Positions 13,780 through 15,591 of a stretch of DNA of 15,591 nucleotides are shown one piece after another. Under the pieces are notes generated by a model, which was not told the DNA's origin, searched no databases, and saw only the letters and a list, made by a program, of their open reading frames with translations. The first letter of the stretch is position 1, and each line of letters starts with the position of its first letter. Source of the DNA: DATHBR01 sp036389955 (GTDB taxonomy: Bacteria > Myxococcota > Myxococcia > Myxococcales > Myxococcaceae); NCBI GenBank assembly GCA_036389955.1, contig DASVVJ010000470.1:1-15591 (forward strand). The letters are read 5' to 3'. A program made the position numbers and the translations under genes.

Positions 13780-15114
13780 ATGCACCCGCTGGCCCCAGGC
13801 ACCCGCGTCAAAGCGTGGCGAGTGAAGGCCTGGCAGGGTCAGGGCGCCTATGGTGCGGTCTACCGAGCCGAGCGCGTGGGATGGAGGCGCTCGGAGCCCG
13901 GCGCGCTCAAGGTGTCACTGTTGCTGTGGGACGCGCGGATGAAACGCGAGGTGGAGCTGCTCTCGCGGCTGAATCACCCGAGCATTCCGCGTCTGCTGGA
14001 CCGGGGTGGGCCATGGCTGCCCTCGAGGAACGAGTACCCGTTCTTTGTCATGGAGTGGGTGCAGGGCACGCCCCTGTATGTTTGGGCCGAGCAGCACACG
14101 CCCTCGGGAAAGCAGGTGTGCCGGGCGGTGGCGCAGTTGGCCCGGGCGCTGGAAGCCATTCATGCCGCCGGAGCGGTGCATCGGGACGTGAAGGGCGACA
14201 ACGTGTTGGTCCGATTGTCGGACAAGCGCGCGGTGCTCATCGACTTTGGCTCGTGCCACTTTGCTGGGGCACAGCGGCTGACGTGGCAGGCATTGCCGCC
14301 GGTGACGTTGGCGTATCTCTCGCCTCAAGCGTGGCCGGTCTACCTCCGCTCGCTACACCATGAGGACGGCTCCTACGCGCCGTCGCCAGCGGATGATCTG
14401 TACGCCCTGGGAGTGACGGCCTATCGCCTGGTGATGGGCCAGTACCCTGCGCCCTTTGAGGCTAAACAGGACGAGCAAGGCACCTGGCATGCGAGGAGCC
14501 CGGACCCGAGACCGCAGTTGGAGAGCAATCCCCGGGTGGAGCCGCTGCTGAGGGAGGTGATTGTCCGCCTGCTGTCGGACACGCCGGAGGCGCGAGGGAC
14601 GGCGGCGCAGGTGGCCCAGACGCTGGAGGCTGCAGCGGGTGAAGAGCAAGGCCCAGCGCCTTCCCGATCCCCTGCGGAGCCACGGGCTTGGAAGCCCTGG
14701 CTGGCGCTGGCGGCAGTGGGCGCGTGCGCGGTGTGGCTCTGGAGTTCGCAGTGGCAGTTCCAACCGCCCGGCTTCTCAAATGCCCAGGCTCCGGATGCGG
14801 GCACCGCAGCGGTAGGAGACTCCCCACCCACCGGGCCTCAAGCCGCCACTCCAGCCTCGAAAGAGAACAAGCCCATTGCACAGCAGCCCCTTCCCCAGCC
14901 ACGTCCTGGGCAGGCCCGGCCCGACGAGAAAGGCCAGTGCCTGGGACTCAGGCAGGTGCCCATCAACGGAGGCTGCTGGGTGGAGCAGCTCTCTGTGAGC
15001 GCCGAGGACTGCGTAGAGAACGGTTACGTTCCCGTTGAAGGCAAGTGTTACTTACCTGCTCCCGCGCCTCCTAAGAAGCCTGTGCCCACCTCGAGCCCAG
15101 GAGAAGCGCGCTGA
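13780..15114 (+). CDS. Transmembrane Ser/Thr protein kinase with Cys-patterned extracellular tail
   Basis: This is a 444-aa protein. The ATG at 13780 is preceded by GAGGAG at 13771-13776. The kinase domain (about 10-285) has the Gly loop GQGAYGAVY (20-28), K44 in ALKV, an alphaC Glu (E57/E59), the catalytic loop HRDVKGDN (134-141), DFG (155-157), YLSPQ in place of APE, and D205-D206 in ADDLYALG. All key catalytic residues are present, so it should be active. After a Pro-rich linker comes one membrane segment (307-322, WLALAAVGACAVWLWS), then a Pro/Gln-rich stalk (324-380) and a short terminal domain with cysteines at 387, 399, 411 and 423, followed by a Pro-rich end. This is a bacterial Pkn2-type layout of a kind found in myxobacteria, with the kinase inside and the sensor outside. 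The ligand is unknown. Confidence 0.93.
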   Translation: MHPLAPGTRVKAWRVKAWQGQGAYGAVYRAERVGWRRSEPGALKVSLLLWDARMKREVELLSRLNHPSIPRLLDRGGPWLPSRNEYPFFVMEWVQGTPLYVWAEQHTPSGKQVCRAVAQLARALEAIHAAGAVHRDVKGDNVLVRLSDKRAVLIDFGSCHFAGAQRLTWQALPPVTLAYLSPQAWPVYLRSLHHEDGSYAPSPADDLYALGVTAYRLVMGQYPAPFEAKQDEQGTWHARSPDPRPQLESNPRVEPLLREVIVRLLSDTPEARGTAAQVAQTLEAAAGEEQGPAPSRSPAEPRAWKPWLALAAVGACAVWLWSSQWQFQPPGFSNAQAPDAGTAAVGDSPPTGPQAATPASKENKPIAQQPLPQPRPGQARPDEKGQCLGLRQVPINGGCWVEQLSVSAEDCVENGYVPVEGKCYLPAPAPPKKPVPTSSPGEAR

Positions 15115-15165
15115 GTCGGCAGTGCTTGCATGGCGCCCTCCATTCCAGGGGTTACGTCCGACTCA
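15112..15165 (+). repeat. 8-bp inverted repeat around kinase stop
   Basis: TGAGTCGG (15112-15119, starting at the kinase stop codon) and CCGACTCA (15158-15165) are perfect complements 38 bases apart. This could be a long-loop hairpin at the kinase mRNA end; there is no T-run. Confidence 0.3.
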
Positions 15166-15183
15166 GAGGCCGCCCTCGCCCCG

Positions 15184-15250
15184 TGGAGGCGGCGGGAATC
15201 GAACCCGCCGCTCGGAGCCTCTGGCGAGAGCGCTACTCGGCCGAGCTCAG
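15184..15250 (-). other. tRNA-like 3' end (T-arm and acceptor strand), probably a pseudo-tRNA
   Basis: On the minus strand, GCGGG-TTCGATT-CCCGC (15208-15192) is a perfect T-arm with the canonical TTCGATT loop. It is followed by CGCCTCC-A (15191-15184), which has the length of an acceptor 3' strand plus discriminator; CGG follows, not CCA. Just upstream, GAGCTCGGCCGAGTAGCGC resembles a D-arm, but I can build neither a proper anticodon stem-loop nor a matching 5' acceptor strand (GGAGGCG) within tRNA distance. A tmRNA was considered, but no tag reading frame is visible. The likeliest reading is a decayed tRNA, possibly serine-like. Confidence 0.4.
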
Positions 15251-15370
15251 GTCCCATAGGACTTCCAGGCACGGCACTCGCGTCCGCTGCCAGACGGCAC
15301 CACACACCTCTTCTTCACCGGACTGGAACTCTTACGTCGCGTGGCGTCCCTGGTACCTCCGCCTCGGTCG

Positions 15371-15384
15371 AACCTCACGAGGTT
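15371..15384. repeat. Palindrome AACCTC-AC-GAGGTT abutting the intron 3' end
   Basis: A perfect 6+6 bp inverted repeat with a 2-bp centre ends at the base next to the predicted group II intron 3' boundary (15385). It could be part of the intron's target site or a protein-binding dyad. Confidence 0.45.
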
Positions 15385-15423
15385 GTAGGGTAGCCCCGGC
15401 CAGTTCCCCAGCCGGGGCCCCCG

Positions 15424-15462
15424 CCAGATCCGGACGAGGAGATTTCCACCATCCGGCTCTTC
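15424..15462 (-). ncRNA. Group II intron catalytic domain V
   Basis: The core spans 15427-15459 on the minus strand. The lower stem pairs GAGCCGGA with TCCGGATC except for one G-A mismatch at the third pair. It keeps the AGC triad position and a GAAA-like tip. Its position 15 bases after the maturase stop and before the domain VI hairpin matches the usual order. Confidence 0.65.
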
Positions 15463-15474
15463 CGTTGGGATGGC

Positions 15475-15591
15475 TTATGGAGTGACACCCCAGGTGCGCA
15501 CCCGGATGACTGGTCGCGGTAACGGGAAATCCTTCAGCAAATCCGCGAACCGCTTCCAGTTGAGCCGCGAGCGCTGGCTCCGACGGTTCAG
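15475..15591 (-). CDS. Group II intron-encoded reverse transcriptase/maturase, C-terminal 38 residues
   Basis: This partial minus-strand frame enters from the right edge and ends at TAA (15477-15475). It reads LNRRSQRSRLNWKRFADLLK, then DFPLPRPVIRVRTWGVTP. The pattern L-N-R-R-S-Q-x-x-x-x-N/T-W-x-x-F-x-x-L-L-x-x-F-P-L-P-x-P-x-I is the standard C-terminus of bacterial group II intron LtrA-type proteins. Domain V follows immediately, which confirms the context. The reverse-transcriptase catalytic region is outside the window, so completeness cannot be judged. Confidence 0.8.
   Translation of the reverse strand: MNRRSQRSRLNWKRFADLLKDFPLPRPVIRVRTWGVTP

Larger units (their letters stand above)
15385..15591 (-). 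mobile_element. Group II intron, 3' part (domains V and VI plus end of the intron-encoded protein)
   Basis: Read on the minus strand, the maturase stop is followed by a domain V-like hairpin at 15459-15427. It opens GAGCCGGATG and closes CGTCCGGATC, with GGAAAT at the tip. Next is a domain VI hairpin, CCCCGGC-N10-GCCGGGG (15394-15417), extended by GGG/CCC around a CTA that holds the likely branch-point A. The element ends CTACCCTAC at 15385, the usual 3' form of bacterial group II introns. One lower-stem pair of domain V is G-A where G-U or a Watson-Crick pair is usual, so activity is uncertain. The rest of the intron lies beyond the right edge. Confidence 0.75.

Noticed and set aside
15126..15485. 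Plus-strand frames reading ...EAAGIEPAARSLWRERYSA and RRRESNPPLG...
   Set aside because: These strings are the typical false proteins produced by reading the antisense of a tRNA T-arm; here they mark the tRNA-like element.
15184..15591. tmRNA (ssrA) interrupted by the intron
   Set aside because: The acceptor/T-arm end would fit, but there is no tag sequence ending in an Ala-rich codon run plus stop, and no recognisable 5' half in view.

Overview
The window is high-GC, myxobacteria-like DNA (Myxococcales, probably the Cystobacter/Archangium/Stigmatella group). This is inferred from three things: strong G/C at third codon positions, a large lipoprotein made of carboxypeptidase-regulatory-like repeats, and a membrane-anchored Ser/Thr kinase with a Cys-patterned extracellular tail. 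All assignments come from reading the sequence; no database search was run.

Layout. (1) 1-283, minus: start of an unrecognised gene cut by the left edge, divergent from (2) 302-2788, plus: an 828-aa repeat lipoprotein. (3) 2791-2892: a possible Cys-rich C-terminal gene remnant. (4) 2929-5008, plus: a compact three-gene operon joined by two TGATG stop/start overlaps. It encodes a 76-aa peptide resembling NHLP-clan RiPP precursors, a divergent polyprenyl-synthetase-fold enzyme and an HELAH-motif metalloprotease-like protein. (5) 5060-5464, minus: an alpha/beta-hydrolase gene broken by an amber codon at the nucleophile elbow and lacking its 3' half, placed directly after (6) an EcsC-family gene, 5465-6298, minus. 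(7) 6456-7733, minus: a membrane sensor histidine kinase, divergent from (8) 7978-9303, plus: a phosphate-selective-porin-like outer-membrane protein. A perfect inverted repeat lies between them. (9) 9398-10174, plus: an unrecognised membrane protein. (10) 10443-13635, plus: a three-gene oxidoreductase cassette (2Fe-2S subunit, Tat-exported molybdopterin subunit, diheme cytochrome c lipoprotein) with a promoter-like -10 that suggests a leaderless mRNA. (11) 13780-15114, plus: a transmembrane Ser/Thr kinase, with a possible RuvC-like gene fragment antisense in its upstream region. (12) 15184-15250, minus: a tRNA-like T-arm and acceptor end. (13) 15385-15591, minus: the 3' end of a group II intron, with domain VI, domain V and the last 38 codons of its maturase/reverse transcriptase, running off the right edge.

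The best candidate for an undescribed system is the 2929-5008 operon. A small leader-like peptide, an isoprenoid-type enzyme with eroded aspartate motifs and a putative zinc protease are translationally coupled, which suggests a prenylated or otherwise modified peptide pathway. The broken hydrolase on its right, and possibly the remnant on its left, suggest it sits at a rearrangement or insertion site. The Mo-hydroxylase cassette is a coherent periplasmic electron-transfer unit: substrate oxidation at the Mo centre, then 2Fe-2S clusters, then a lipid-anchored cytochrome c.
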